Shown here in pieces: positions 43,404-52,774 of a stretch of 64,000 bases of DNA. The position numbers and the translations under genes are program-made. Origin of the DNA: Microvirga sp. (GTDB taxonomy: Bacteria > Pseudomonadota > Alphaproteobacteria > Rhizobiales > Beijerinckiaceae); assembly GCF_014699075.1 (NCBI RefSeq), contig NZ_JACXAB010000018.1:1-64000 (forward strand), given 5' to 3'. Positions within the stretch are counted from its first letter, which is position 1. Each line of letters begins with the position of its first letter. Under the pieces are notes generated by a model. That model did no database searches and was not told where the DNA came from. It saw only the letters and a list, made by a program, of their open reading frames with translations.

Positions 43404-45384
43404 TCGCAGGCATCCTTTCGGCTGAGCGCTCCAGCATAAGAACGCTCAAGTCATCATCCAGGGTTTCAGAGCCTCGCCAGTTCCGCAAGACGTCGTCAAG
43501 CTTGTCAAGCAGAGCGGCACTTGGTTCTGCGGCGGCCTCGCGCACAAGCGCGCACAGCCGGTCTTCGGTGAACTGCTCGCCAGCCTGGTCCTCGGCCTCG
43601 ACCAGCCCATCGGAGTAGATGAAGAGGCGATCGCCCGGGCCGAGGTCGAACTCCAACCTTTCGTAAGAGGCGGCAGGCAGCATGCCGACGGGAAAGCCCC
43701 CCTCGCCGATCATCTCGACGGTGCCATCGGAGCGGATCACCAGCGGTGACGGATGACCGGCCTGGATGATGCTGGCGCGCTGGGAGCGGGAGTCGATCTC
43801 GCCGAGAATCATCGTGAAGTACGGCAGATCCTCCGGCCAATCATCGTTGATCTGCACGACGATCTCCTCCAGCGGCGTCCCTTGAGTTCTGGTCAGGATC
43901 GCCTGCGAAAGAGCATGGTGGCAGGCGACAGACACCAGGGCGGCCGCCGCTCCATGGCCCGCAACGTCGACCTGGAAGAAGCCGACCGCGCCATCGGTAC
44001 GCCGCACCACGTTATAGGTGTCGCCGGCAATGAGGCTCGAGGGCCGGAACAGACCGTGATACTCCACTCCGTCGATCCGCGCGGACGGCGGCAGCATCGT
44101 CCTCTGGATGACGGCGGCGGCCTCGAGATCCTTGCGGAGCTGGCTATAGGCATCCCGGAGACGGGCATGCAGGACCTGCTTCTCGTTCTGGGTTCTCTGC
44201 CGCTGAATGGCGTTCGCCTTGAAGACTCGCAGCGCATCGTTCATAGCGCCGATCTCGTCACCCCGGGTCAGGCGCGGCAAGGAAATTTCCAGGTCGTTGT
44301 CCGCCAGCCTGAGCATGGCCTGGCTCAGCCCTTCCAGAGGGCGGACCACCCTCCGGCGCACGACCAGGATGCTGGCGAGAACGGCGGTAGCCCCCAGCAG
44401 GAGCAGGGCCGACCACAGGGCAACTGACCGGCGAGCACGGCTGAGCTCCGCCTCAAGCCGCTCCCGCGTGCTGCGCAGGAGTTCCCGCTGCATCACAGCG
44501 ATGTTGCTCAACGTCCTCCCGGTCAAGTCGTACCATTCCTCGGGGCCCAGGGTGGGCGGCACCTTCCCAAAGAGTGCCGCGAGCAGAGACCTTTGCAGCG
44601 GCGCGAAGGTCGAGCTGTAGTTCTCATGGGTTTTTGAGACGGCCGCCTTGACGCTCTCGCTCAGCGGCACGACCATTTGGCCGTCGATGAGCTCCCAGGC
44701 CAGTGCCGCGCGGCCAGCATTTTGACTGATCGCGTCAGTCTCAAGCCCTCCGATTTCGGATGAGTTCTCAAGGGCCCGGCTCATCAAAGCTTGGTTCCGC
44801 GCGATGCTCTCACTGAGAATGGCCCCAAATGCTCTCAGATTGGCCTCGGTTCTGAGGACCGGGTCGAGCGGCCTTTCCCGCTGCAGAATGGTCATCCGGG
44901 ATGATTGCAACTCCTCCACAAGGCGGGTGGCCTCCTGGAACCAGCGCGGAGCGAACTGTTCGCCTCTTACGCCCTCTGCGGGTCCGAGCAACCTATCTGC
45001 CTGCTGCCGCAAGGTCCCGATTTCCCGGCGGATGCGCGACACTGTCGCCAGGCTGCTGTTGGTGTTGCTCAAGGATGCCTGGGTGACCGTGATCTCACGC
45101 TCGGCCGTATTCAGCAGATCGTCCACCTGACGCCGGACATCGCGCAACTCCATGAGGCCGCTGGCTTCGTTCTTCTGCCCGATCAACAGCACGTATGTCT
45201 GACTGCGTTCGTTCGCGAGGGCGTCCGTCCCGAGCAGAAGCCGTTCCCGTACCGTGTTCGATGCCACCATCCTTTCCGCCGTCTGGTATTCGAGCAGCTC
45301 GTCACGAATCTGGAACGCGACGGCGACCAGCAAGGCAGCACCGAGGAATGCCGTCAGGATCAACAGGATGTGGCGGATCTTCAT
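43390..45384 (-). CDS. Membrane SpoIIE/PP2C phosphatase with HAMP
   Basis: A 664-aa sensor phosphatase. Helix 1 (about 5-25) and a second helix near 320-340 flank a helical periplasmic domain of about 290 residues. A HAMP domain (RRRVVRPLEGLSQAMLRLA) and a coiled linker with VIQRTMLPPSARI follow. The PP2C domain shows SLIAGDTYNVVRR, the core FQVDVAGHGAAAALVSV, YSDGLVEAED and LDDDLSVLML. The usual 'GDxYD' second Asp is Asn here. It would dephosphorylate the adjacent STAS protein on an envelope signal. It heads a three-gene transcript. Confidence 0.92.
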   Translation of the reverse strand: MKIRHILLILTAFLGAALLVAVAFQIRDELLEYQTAERMVASNTVRERLLLGTDALANERSQTYVLLIGQKNEASGLMELRDVRRQVDDLLNTAEREITVTQASLSNTNSSLATVSRIRREIGTLRQQADRLLGPAEGVRGEQFAPRWFQEATRLVEELQSSRMTILQRERPLDPVLRTEANLRAFGAILSESIARNQALMSRALENSSEIGGLETDAISQNAGRAALAWELIDGQMVVPLSESVKAAVSKTHENYSSTFAPLQRSLLAALFGKVPPTLGPEEWYDLTGRTLSNIAVMQRELLRSTRERLEAELSRARRSVALWSALLLLGATAVLASILVVRRRVVRPLEGLSQAMLRLADNDLEISLPRLTRGDEIGAMNDALRVFKANAIQRQRTQNEKQVLHARLRDAYSQLRKDLEAAAVIQRTMLPPSARIDGVEYHGLFRPSSLIAGDTYNVVRRTDGAVGFFQVDVAGHGAAAALVSVACHHALSQAILTRTQGTPLEEIVVQINDDWPEDLPYFTMILGEIDSRSQRASIIQAGHPSPLVIRSDGTVEMIGEGGFPVGMLPAASYERLEFDLGPGDRLFIYSDGLVEAEDQAGEQFTEDRLCALVREAAAEPSAALLDKLDDVLRNWRGSETLDDDLSVLMLERSAERMPANAVH

Positions 45385-45455
45385 AGATGGGGACTACAGC
45401 GGATCGCGTTGGACGGGAAGTTGCCTGTGATATCATTCGAGGTAAGGAATGAAGA

Positions 45456-46514
45456 ATGCACCATGAGCCGAAGAACAGCAGCTTGTCGAGCGCCGCGGCT
45501 CAAAACGGTGTGCTTTTCGGCACGGCTCTTTGCACCTCCGACCTTCTGTCGCAGCGTTCGACCAGAGCAATCCTGAGAGATTGTTCTATTATTACGCCAG
45601 AGTTCGAGCTGAAATGGGATGCTGTCTGCCGGAGCCAAGGCAACCTTGATTATTCGGCCGCCGACAAGCTGATCGCTTTTGCGTCCGACCATGCTCTGGC
45701 GGTTCATGGGCACACTCTCTGGTGGCATGAGGCTGTTCCGCCAAGCTTCGATAAGAGTTCGGATCAGCAGTTTCGGGATGCTGCGCTCGACCATCTGACG
45801 CGCACGGTGGCCCGCTATGATGGACAGCTGCGTTCCTGGGATGTGGTGAACGAACCCGTGGAGCCTGACCATGGCCGAAGTGACGGCTTGCGCGAGACGC
45901 GCTTTCTCGCGGCCTTCGGCCCCGATTACATCGAGACCGCCTTCCGGGAGGCAGCGCTCTGGGATCCTAAGGCGCTTCTGGTTCTCAACGAGATGGGGCT
46001 CGAATACGACTCACCTGCGGCTGAGCGAAAGCGCCGGCAGATGCTCACCCTGCTCGAACGGGAAAAAGCCAGGGGCACCCCGATCGCCTGCTTAGGGCTC
46101 CAGTCTCACCTCACTGCCCTGGAGCAACCCCGGGATCATCCGGAGCTTCGAGCTTTTCTTCGGGAGGTCCGGGCCATGGGATTGAGCGTCATGATCACCG
46201 AAATGGACGTGTCGGATCACCTTTGCCCCCGAGACCGGAGGCAGCGCGACGCCATCGTGGCCGAGACCTACCGGACCTATCTCGATCTCGTCCTCGAGGA
46301 GGCGGAGGTCCTTGCCGTGAGCACATGGGGGCTGTCCGACGACCGGACTTGGCTGAACGGCTTCAGGCCCCGGACCGACGGTGCCCCTCAGCGGCCGCTT
46401 CTCTTCGATCGCGCAATCCGCAGAAAGCCGGCTTGGCATGAGGTCAGAGGTGTCCTCCTGAACGCGCGCCAAGATGGCGCACGTTCCTCCGGTCACCGCA
46501 TAGGAACTGATTAA
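45456..46514 (+). CDS. GH10 endo-beta-xylanase-like glycoside hydrolase
   Basis: A 352-aa protein that covers a whole GH10 barrel. Motifs are FELKWDAVCRSQGNLDY, VHGHTLWWHE, the acid/base Glu in RSWDVVNEPVEPDHG, 'LVLNEMGLEYDSP' and the nucleophile Glu in SVMITEMDVSDHL, with the C-terminal STWGLSDDRTWLNG. No signal peptide is visible after ATG 45456, which is preceded by AAGGAA. GH10 enzymes cut beta-1,4-xylan or beta-glucan; next to a GT2 synthase it may trim or release the product polymer. Divergent from the SpoIIE gene (71 nt). Confidence 0.88.
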   Translation: MHHEPKNSSLSSAAAQNGVLFGTALCTSDLLSQRSTRAILRDCSIITPEFELKWDAVCRSQGNLDYSAADKLIAFASDHALAVHGHTLWWHEAVPPSFDKSSDQQFRDAALDHLTRTVARYDGQLRSWDVVNEPVEPDHGRSDGLRETRFLAAFGPDYIETAFREAALWDPKALLVLNEMGLEYDSPAAERKRRQMLTLLEREKARGTPIACLGLQSHLTALEQPRDHPELRAFLREVRAMGLSVMITEMDVSDHLCPRDRRQRDAIVAETYRTYLDLVLEEAEVLAVSTWGLSDDRTWLNGFRPRTDGAPQRPLLFDRAIRRKPAWHEVRGVLLNARQDGARSSGHRIGTD

Positions 46515-46655
46515 CACCAATGGGTTACTGTCAATGCCGGCAATTCCCGTCCACCATAGGGCGGCCTTTACACTAACTGAACACCGGAATTCCAACCCTC
46601 CAGTAACCTCTCGCTCGACTTCGCTTCCGGAAAGAAGCACTTGGTATCCACAGCA

Positions 46656-47156
46656 ATGTCCTTCCCTACAGGTCCTCATGAGGAGGAGCGCTTAAGAACT
46701 CTTCTCGAAACGGGCGCTCTGGATGCCACGGCGGATCCCGTGCTCGACATGATCTGCGAGGAGGCCCGACAGCATTTCGAAGTCTCCATCTGCGCGCTCA
46801 CCCTGCTGGACAAAGCCCGGCAGCGCATCAAGGCGGCGCAAGGCCTGGAACCCGGCGAGACGCCGCGGGACGTGGCCTTCTGCAACTATACGATCCTGAG
46901 CGACGAGGTCTTCGTCATCGAGGACGCCTCGGTGGACGACCGTGTCAGGGACAACCCTTTAGTGACGGGAGCACCCTTCATCCGGTTCTATGCCGGGGCT
47001 CCGTTGATCTTCCTGAAGAACATACGGCTGGGCGCCTTGTGCCTGATCGATACGAAACCCCGCTCCTTCTCCCGCGGCGATAAGGCGGAACTTCAGCTTT
47101 ATGCCGACAGGGCTGTCCGGCAGATTGCCACGATGGAATTCGAGAAGATCGGCTGA
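46656..47156 (+). CDS. GAF-domain protein
   Basis: A 166-aa cytoplasmic protein consisting of a GAF domain preceded by a short helix: 'EEERLRTLLETGALDATADPVLDMICEEARQHF', then 'FCNYTILSDEVFVIEDASVDDRVRDNPLVTG', 'IRFYAGAPLIFLKNIRLGALCLIDTKPRSF'. This is the type often fused to GGDEF or kinase domains, but here alone. The ATG at 46656 is used; TTG at 46641, 6 nt after GGAAAG, is the alternative. No ligand can be assigned. Confidence 0.82.
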   Translation: MSFPTGPHEEERLRTLLETGALDATADPVLDMICEEARQHFEVSICALTLLDKARQRIKAAQGLEPGETPRDVAFCNYTILSDEVFVIEDASVDDRVRDNPLVTGAPFIRFYAGAPLIFLKNIRLGALCLIDTKPRSFSRGDKAELQLYADRAVRQIATMEFEKIG

Positions 47157-47213
47157 TAGCGCTTTCACCTGCTCATTTGCCTACTCAGGTGCTTGGTGGG
47201 AGAGCAGCCGACA

Positions 47214-47648
47214 TCATCGATCGCGGACAACACCCTTCCTCAAGATGATATTGCCGTAGAGCCTTCTTTCACCCGTTGAAACGATCGCATAGGCAGCTTT
47301 GGCCTGCTCATAAAAGGCGAAGCGCTCGAGGCTTGCGAGGCGGAAGTTCGCGCCTTCATGACGCGCAATGATGGCGCGGAACTCGTCGAAGATCGGCTGC
47401 TCCGCCTGAGGATCACCCACCACCTCCATGCGCCAAGCCGCCTCCGGGACGAAATCGTCGAGGGGCATCACCGACAGGATCGCATGGGTGACCTCCGTCG
47501 CCGCCAGCCCGTCAAGCCGCACGAGACGCCGGGCCATGGCGGTCGCCGGGAAGTTGGCGTCGACAATGGCAATGTCGTCGCCATGCCCCATCGAGCGCAG
47601 CACCATCAACAGATCCGGGGACAGGAGAGGATCGATGTTCTTGAGCAT
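47214..47648 (-). CDS. fucU: L-fucose mutarotase (FucU/RbsD family)
   Basis: A 144-aa sugar mutarotase that interconverts alpha and beta anomers. The signature GHGDDIAIVDANFPA with active-site His and Asp is complete, as is the C-terminal strand RRLYGNIILRKGVV. FucU and RbsD are hard to tell apart; a C-terminal Tyr-Gly-Asn motif and the neighbouring fuconolactonase gene favour fucose. It follows the aldo/keto reductase by 6 nt on the minus strand. Confidence 0.88.
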   Translation of the reverse strand: MLKNIDPLLSPDLLMVLRSMGHGDDIAIVDANFPATAMARRLVRLDGLAATEVTHAILSVMPLDDFVPEAAWRMEVVGDPQAEQPIFDEFRAIIARHEGANFRLASLERFAFYEQAKAAYAIVSTGERRLYGNIILRKGVVRDR

Positions 47649-47654
47649 GGCAGG

Positions 47655-48632
47655 TTATCCTGGATTGTACTGGCGACTCGCCTCGGGATCATCGGTTGAA
47701 TAGGAGAGAGAAGCCAGTTCGTCCCAGACGGCTTGCGGGATGGAACAGCTTGCCCACTCGATCGTCTGAGCAACCCGCTCGGGTTTGCTGACGCCGCAGA
47801 TCGTCGAGGTGATCCGCTTGTCCCGCATCGAGAATTGCAGGGCGACTGCCCCGGGCGGAACACCGTGCCTGGCGCAGATGGCCTCGATCCGTCGGATCGG
47901 GTTTAGAACGTCTTCAGAGGCCTCCTGATAAACGTACCGTGGGTAGGACTCGGAACCCTTCGCCAGGACGCCTCCGGCGTAGGGTGCTGCGTTGAGAACG
48001 GCAATGCCTTTCGAGTGCGCGAAGCTGATCATGGCGTCCGCATTCCGGTTGGCCAGCGTGAAGCGGTTATGCGTGATCATCGCGTCGAAGTCCCAGTCAC
48101 GCAGGAGCGGCATCATGACATCCACCAGTCCGGCTGCCAGACCAACCGCTTTGACCAAGCCTTCCTCTTTCATCCTGAACAATTCAGCGAGAGCTCCCCG
48201 AGGGCCTGTTGTCGCTTCCAGCGAGTCGGCGTGCTCCGGATCATGGAGATGAAGAAGGTCGAGGCGGTCGAGTCCGAGGGCCTTGAGGCTTTCCTCCAGG
48301 GATCGCCGCGCCTGGGAAGCATCGAACCGGTTCGTCTCCGGGTCGCGATCCAGCTTGGTCGAGAGGACAAATCCGTCCGGCAATCCCCCGCGCTCGCGAA
48401 TGGCATCGCCAATCCGCTCTTCGCTGCGACCGAAACCATAAATGCGTGACGTATCGAGAAAATTCACCGGGCCAGAGAAGATGGCCCGCACGGTCTCCCG
48501 CGCGCGATCCTCGCTGACATCATAGCCGTAGGTGCCGGGCATGTCCCCCAAGGACGAGGTGCCGAAGCAGATTCTCGATACCGAGAGACCTGTGCGTCCG
48601 AGCGGGGTGTTCTGAATCGGTTCCATGGGCAT
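47655..48632 (-). CDS. Aldo/keto reductase, L-fucose/aldose dehydrogenase-like
   Basis: A 325-aa NAD(P)-dependent oxidoreductase with the catalytic tetrad in NFLDTSRIYGFGRSEERIG (Asp, Tyr), LSTKLDRD (Lys) and LLHLHDPEH (His). It matches the group that includes D-threo-aldose 1-dehydrogenase and bacterial L-fucose dehydrogenases. With the adjacent mutarotase and the lactonase gene across the divergent region it can make the aldonolactone from the free sugar. GGGAG lies 8 nt before ATG 48632. Confidence 0.85.
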   Translation of the reverse strand: MPMEPIQNTPLGRTGLSVSRICFGTSSLGDMPGTYGYDVSEDRARETVRAIFSGPVNFLDTSRIYGFGRSEERIGDAIRERGGLPDGFVLSTKLDRDPETNRFDASQARRSLEESLKALGLDRLDLLHLHDPEHADSLEATTGPRGALAELFRMKEEGLVKAVGLAAGLVDVMMPLLRDWDFDAMITHNRFTLANRNADAMISFAHSKGIAVLNAAPYAGGVLAKGSESYPRYVYQEASEDVLNPIRRIEAICARHGVPPGAVALQFSMRDKRITSTICGVSKPERVAQTIEWASCSIPQAVWDELASLSYSTDDPEASRQYNPG

Positions 48633-48821
48633 ATGATGACTCCCTTCGTTCTCTCGACAGCTTCGATTTGAGTCCAGCGAGGAATAGGTTCAAGCCTATG
48701 GCGGTGCCCCCGGGCAGGCAAGCGACGAGACATCAGGAGCTCCGCTTCAGAAGGAATAAAACTCTGTTGCAATACCGATATTGGCCCGTTTCCTCCCACT
48801 AACATTTTAGTTGCCTGCCCC

Positions 48822-48839
48822 TGATGTTCATGAATATCA
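48822..48839. promoter_or_regulatory. Candidate operator palindrome in divergent sugar-gene region
   Basis: TGATgTTCATGAAtATCA is an 18-bp palindrome with a single mismatched pair. It lies about 190 nt upstream of the AKR gene and 270 nt upstream of the ABC ATPase gene. A second inverted motif, CAATA-ccga-TATTG, stands at 48770-48783. The two could bind a LacI/GntR-type regulator that is not in this window. Confidence 0.4.
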
Positions 48840-48901
48840 TCCTCCCAAGAAAAGCCTTTTGAGCTTTCGATCCGAGCCGAGACCCAAAGGAGCGCCGCAG
48901 A

Positions 48902-49096
48902 ATGGCTCCGTGGGTGCGGGCCGTCACAGGGGGCGGTCGGGAGGAGCAGATGCAGGACGAAGTCCTGTTGGCGTCCGCAACGAGTTGGGAATTGGACTGC
49001 CCAACCACCGTCGCATGGCTGCGCACGGAGGCTTCGAACCTCGCGGGCATTGTCTCTTCTCCTGCTGCCTCATCTTTACTGGTGCGTTGCGCATGA
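48902..49096 (+). CDS. Possible 64-codon leader ORF, coupled to the ABC ATPase gene
   Basis: The frame starts ATG at 48902 with AAAGGAG 10 nt upstream, a far better site than that of the ATPase gene. Its stop overlaps the ATPase start in ATGA (49093-49096). The peptide has no recognisable domain ([12 protein letters not shown]..., later [14 protein letters not shown]). It may be a leader that couples translation to the ATPase, or a frame with no product. Confidence 0.35.
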   Translation: MAPWVRAVTGGGREEQMQDEVLLASATSWELDCPTTVAWLRTEASNLAGIVSSPAASSLLVRCA

Positions 49097-50637
49097 CGCC
49101 GCTCGTCACGATCAGGGATCTCGACAAGTCATTTCCCGGCGTGAAGGCTCTCAGGAAAGCCCGTTTTGAGCTGCTTCCGGGCGAGGTCCACGCCCTTATG
49201 GGAGAGAACGGAGCCGGCAAATCCACATTGATGAAGGTGCTCGCCGGCATTTATCAGAAGGACGCAGGCGAGATTCTCATTGAAGGCAAGCCTGCTGACA
49301 TCGCTTCGCCCCGGGCTGCTCAGGACCTCGGAATCAGCATCATTCATCAGGAGCTGAACCTGATGAACGAACTCACGGCCGCGCAGAATATCTTCATTGG
49401 CCGCGAACCCAAGCAGGCCATGGGATTTCTGCTTGACGAGGGAGCTCTGAACCGGGCGACCGCCGAGATCTTCTCGCGCATGAATCTCGCGCTCGATCCT
49501 CGAGCGGAGGTCGGCGATCTCACGGTCGCCATGCAGCAGATGGTCGAGATCGCCAAAGCTCTGTCCTTCAGGTCCAGGGTCCTGATCATGGATGAGCCCA
49601 CGGCCGCCCTGAACAAGGCGGAGATTGCAGAGCTGTTCGGCATCATCCGCCAGCTGAAATCTGAGGGCGTGGGCATCGTCTACATCTCCCACAAAATGGA
49701 TGAGCTGAAGGAAATTTCGGATCGGGTCACCGTCATGCGCGACGGTGAATATGTCGGCACCGTCCCAACCGACTCCACGAGTGTCGACACGATCATCTCA
49801 ATGATGGTTGGGCGCAGCCTGACCGAAACCAAGACGGATGTTCCGGACCTGTCGAGCCACGACGTGGTGCTGGAGGTCCGCAATCTCCGCCGAAGCAACG
49901 CCATTCAGGACGTCAGTTTCAAACTGAGAAAGGGCGAGATCCTCGGTTTCGCCGGTCTGATGGGAGCCGGTCGCACCGAGGTGGCACGGGCGATATTCGG
50001 AGCCGACCCTCTCGATGGCGGCGACATCATCGTCAGGGGCCGGCCAGTGACGATACGGTCTCCCAAGGATGCTGTGCGGCTTGGCATCGGCTACCTGTCC
50101 GAAGACCGAAAGCGTTTCGGCCTCGCAACGGGGATGGATGTGGCGGCGAACATCGTCATGCCGTGCCTGAGCAAGTTCCTTTCCCTGAACATGATCATCA
50201 AGGCGCGGGCGATCCGCGAGACGGCCCGGTCCTACATCAAGCAGTTGCGCATCAAGACGCCCTCGGATGCTCAGGAGGTGCGGTTCCTTTCAGGCGGCAA
50301 CCAGCAGAAGATCGTGATTGCGAAGTGGCTGGCGCGGGATTGCGAAATCCTGTTCTTCGACGAGCCGACCCGCGGCATCGATGTCGGCGCGAAGAATGAG
50401 ATCTACAAGCTGCTGAACACCCTCGCCGCTCAAGGCCGGGCCATCGTGATGATTTCATCCGAACTGCCCGAGATCCTGCGCATGAGTCACCGGATCGCCG
50501 TGATGTGCGAGGGGCGGCTCACAGGTGAGCTCCCGGCCGACGGAGCGACCCAGGAGGATATCATGCGCCTGGCAACACAACGACACAGCCTGACAGCAGA
50601 CGGCCCGAACGCGGCGATTGGGGAAGCAACCACGTGA
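49093..50637 (+). CDS. Sugar ABC transporter, tandem ATPase (RbsA/MglA type)
   Basis: A 514-aa protein with two nucleotide-binding domains. The first has Walker [13 protein letters not shown], signature-region '[18 protein letters not shown]' and Walker [12 protein letters not shown]. The second has the degenerate P-loop [15 protein letters not shown], signature [16 protein letters not shown] and Walker [13 protein letters not shown]. This is the carbohydrate-uptake CUT2 layout. Start 49093 gives [14 protein letters not shown]. The gene overlaps the permease gene by 4 nt. With the fucose-type genes around, a 6-deoxyhexose or aldopentose substrate is likely. Confidence 0.93.
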   Translation: MTPLVTIRDLDKSFPGVKALRKARFELLPGEVHALMGENGAGKSTLMKVLAGIYQKDAGEILIEGKPADIASPRAAQDLGISIIHQELNLMNELTAAQNIFIGREPKQAMGFLLDEGALNRATAEIFSRMNLALDPRAEVGDLTVAMQQMVEIAKALSFRSRVLIMDEPTAALNKAEIAELFGIIRQLKSEGVGIVYISHKMDELKEISDRVTVMRDGEYVGTVPTDSTSVDTIISMMVGRSLTETKTDVPDLSSHDVVLEVRNLRRSNAIQDVSFKLRKGEILGFAGLMGAGRTEVARAIFGADPLDGGDIIVRGRPVTIRSPKDAVRLGIGYLSEDRKRFGLATGMDVAANIVMPCLSKFLSLNMIIKARAIRETARSYIKQLRIKTPSDAQEVRFLSGGNQQKIVIAKWLARDCEILFFDEPTRGIDVGAKNEIYKLLNTLAAQGRAIVMISSELPEILRMSHRIAVMCEGRLTGELPADGATQEDIMRLATQRHSLTADGPNAAIGEATT

Positions 50638-51638
50638 CGACCATCGTAGAAAAAGATAGCCCGACCATCGCCAGGTCCGCAATGCTGAGCCAGGGGGCTT
50701 GGCAGAAGATCCTAGCCTTCGCCAGCCTGATCGCCCTGATGGCCGTCTTCAGCATCGCGTCGGAAAACTTCCTGCGGAGCGACAACCTCATCGGCATCCT
50801 GCAGGCCACGGCCGTAAACGGCGTTCTCGCGGTCGCTGCGACCTTCGTCATCATCACGGGTGGCATCGATCTTTCCGTCGGCACCCTGATGACGTTCTGC
50901 GCCGTCATCGCAGGGGTCGTCCTGACCTACTGGGGACTGCCCATGCCTTTGGGCATCCTCGCGGCAATTGCTGCGGGCGCCCTCAGCGGGGCGGTCTCCG
51001 GTACCCTTATCGCTAAAATGAAGATCCCGCCATTCATCGCAACCCTCGGCATGATGATGCTGCTGAAGGGCCTGGCCCTGGTGATCTCGGGAACCCGGCC
51101 GATCTACTTCAACGATACGCCTAATTTCTCGATGATCTCGCAGGAATCCCTGATCGGGGCCGTCCTGCCCTTCCTGCCGATTCCCAACGGGGTGCTGATC
51201 CTGTTCATCGTCGCGGTCGTCTCCAGCCTCGTTCTCACGCGCACGGCTTTCGGCCGCTATACCTTCGCCCTCGGCTCCAACGAGGAGGCGGTGCGCCTTT
51301 CGGGCGTGAACACGGACTTCTGGAAGATCATCGTCTACACGGTTTCGGGCGGGATCTGCGGCATTGCCGGCCTCATCATCGCCTCCCGGCTCAACTCCGC
51401 TCAGCCTGCTCTCGGCCAAGGATATGAGCTCGATGCCATTGCGGCCGTGGTCATCGGCGGCACATCGCTCAGCGGAGGTCGCGGCACCATTCTCGGCACG
51501 ATCATCGGCGCGCTGATCATCAGCGTGCTCACGAACGGCCTGCGGATCCTCTCGGTCGCCCAGGAATGGCAGACCGTCGTGACGGGGATCATCATCATCC
51601 TCGCCGTCTATGCCGACATCCTGCGGCGAAGGAGCTAA
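50634..51638 (+). CDS. Sugar ABC transporter permease (RbsC type)
   Basis: A 334-aa inner-membrane permease with eight to ten helices. CUT2 marks are [20 protein letters not shown], the cytoplasmic loop [20 protein letters not shown] that contacts the ATPase, and [21 protein letters not shown]. It starts with GTG at 50634, overlapping the ATPase stop (GTGA), so translation is coupled. It forms a homodimer with the upstream ATPase. Confidence 0.94.
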   Translation: MTTIVEKDSPTIARSAMLSQGAWQKILAFASLIALMAVFSIASENFLRSDNLIGILQATAVNGVLAVAATFVIITGGIDLSVGTLMTFCAVIAGVVLTYWGLPMPLGILAAIAAGALSGAVSGTLIAKMKIPPFIATLGMMMLLKGLALVISGTRPIYFNDTPNFSMISQESLIGAVLPFLPIPNGVLILFIVAVVSSLVLTRTAFGRYTFALGSNEEAVRLSGVNTDFWKIIVYTVSGGICGIAGLIIASRLNSAQPALGQGYELDAIAAVVIGGTSLSGGRGTILGTIIGALIISVLTNGLRILSVAQEWQTVVTGIIIILAVYADILRRRS

Positions 51639-51756
51639 AGCCCCTCACCTCTCACCATCATGAAGGAGCAGACGAACCCGCAACAGCACCCGTCCACCGT
51701 CATAATGCTGCCCCGGACAATCGGGGCCGACAACGAACGATATCCAGGAGGAACAG

Positions 51757-52698
51757 ATGTGGAGCAGACGCAATCTGATCGGTGCCGTCGGCATCGCAGC
51801 GCTCATCGGCTTTTCGGGTCCGGCAACGGCCCAGGAGATCTATATTCCCCTCGTTTCGAAGGGCTTCCAGCATCAATTCTGGCAGGCCGTCAAGGCCGGA
51901 GCCGAACAGGCTGCCAAAGAGCATAACGTGCGCATCACGTTCGAAGGCCCTGACAGCGAGACCATGGTCGACAAGCAGATCGACATGCTCTCGGCTGCAC
52001 TCGCCAAGAACCCGAAAGCGATCGGCTTGGCGGCGCTGGACAGCCAGGCGGCAATCCCGCTCCTGCGCAAGGCTCAGGCCGCCAAGATCCCGGTCGTGGC
52101 CTTCGACTCCGGCGTCGACAGCGATGTGCCGGTGACAACAGCCACCACGAACAATCTCGCAGCCGCGGCTCTGGCTGCCGACAAGATGGCGGAACTGATC
52201 GGCGGGGAAGGCGACATCGCGCTCGTGGTCCACGACCAGACCAGCCGCACGGGCATCGACCGGCGCGACGGCTTCGTGAACCGGGTCAAGGAGAAGTACC
52301 CGAAGATCAAGATCGTGAGCGTCCAGTACGGCTCCGGCGATCACCTCAAGTCGACGGAGATCACGAAATCGATCCTTCAGGCAAATCCTCGCCTCAAGGG
52401 CATTTTCGGCGCCAATGAAGGTTCGGCCATCGGCGTCGTCAACGGCGCCAAGGAGATGAACCGCAAGATCGTCATCATCGGCTACGATTCCGGAAAGCAG
52501 CAGAAGCAGGCGATCCAGGACGGTCTCATGGCGGGAGCCATCACCCAGAACCCGGTTGGCATCGGCTACAAGACGGTCGAAGCGGCCGTGAAGGCCCTCA
52601 AAGGCGAGAAGCTCGAGAAGGTGATCGACACCGGCTTCTTCTACTATGACAAGTCGAACATGAGCGATCCGAAGATCGCTTCCGTTCTCTACGATTGA
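51757..52698 (+). CDS. Sugar ABC transporter, periplasmic binding protein (RbsB type)
   Basis: A 313-aa receptor with an exported N-terminus (MWSRRNLIGAVGIAALIGF to ATAQ, Arg pair possibly Tat). The type I fold shows IYIPLVSKGFQHQFWQAVKAG, 'VDKQIDMLSAALAKNPKAIGLAALDS', VVAFDSGVDSDVPVTT, IFGANEGSAIGVVNG and IIGYDSGKQQKQAIQDG. AGGAGGAA lies just before ATG 51757. A short GC stem at 51710-51727 precedes it, and a terminator follows, so the receptor may be made in excess of the membrane parts. Confidence 0.93.
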   Translation: MWSRRNLIGAVGIAALIGFSGPATAQEIYIPLVSKGFQHQFWQAVKAGAEQAAKEHNVRITFEGPDSETMVDKQIDMLSAALAKNPKAIGLAALDSQAAIPLLRKAQAAKIPVVAFDSGVDSDVPVTTATTNNLAAAALAADKMAELIGGEGDIALVVHDQTSRTGIDRRDGFVNRVKEKYPKIKIVSVQYGSGDHLKSTEITKSILQANPRLKGIFGANEGSAIGVVNGAKEMNRKIVIIGYDSGKQQKQAIQDGLMAGAITQNPVGIGYKTVEAAVKALKGEKLEKVIDTGFFYYDKSNMSDPKIASVLYD

Positions 52699-52709
52699 GA
52701 TCACGCTCC

Positions 52710-52738
52710 CGGGAGAGGGGCTGCTCCTCTCCCGCTTT
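52710..52738 (+). terminator. Terminator after the sugar-binding protein gene
   Basis: CGGGAGAGG (52710-52718) pairs with CCTCTCCCG (52726-52734), then CTTTCCT. Because the lactonase gene follows by 40 nt, some read-through is expected. Confidence 0.65.
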
Positions 52739-52774
52739 CCTGTGCAGTAGCCTGCCGCCAATCGTAGGTAAAAG

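Noticed and set aside
46524-46609. Inverted GGTTACTG/CAGTAACC pair upstream of the GAF gene
   Set aside because: Arms are 8 bp and about 70 nt apart, which is expected by chance in 64 kb.
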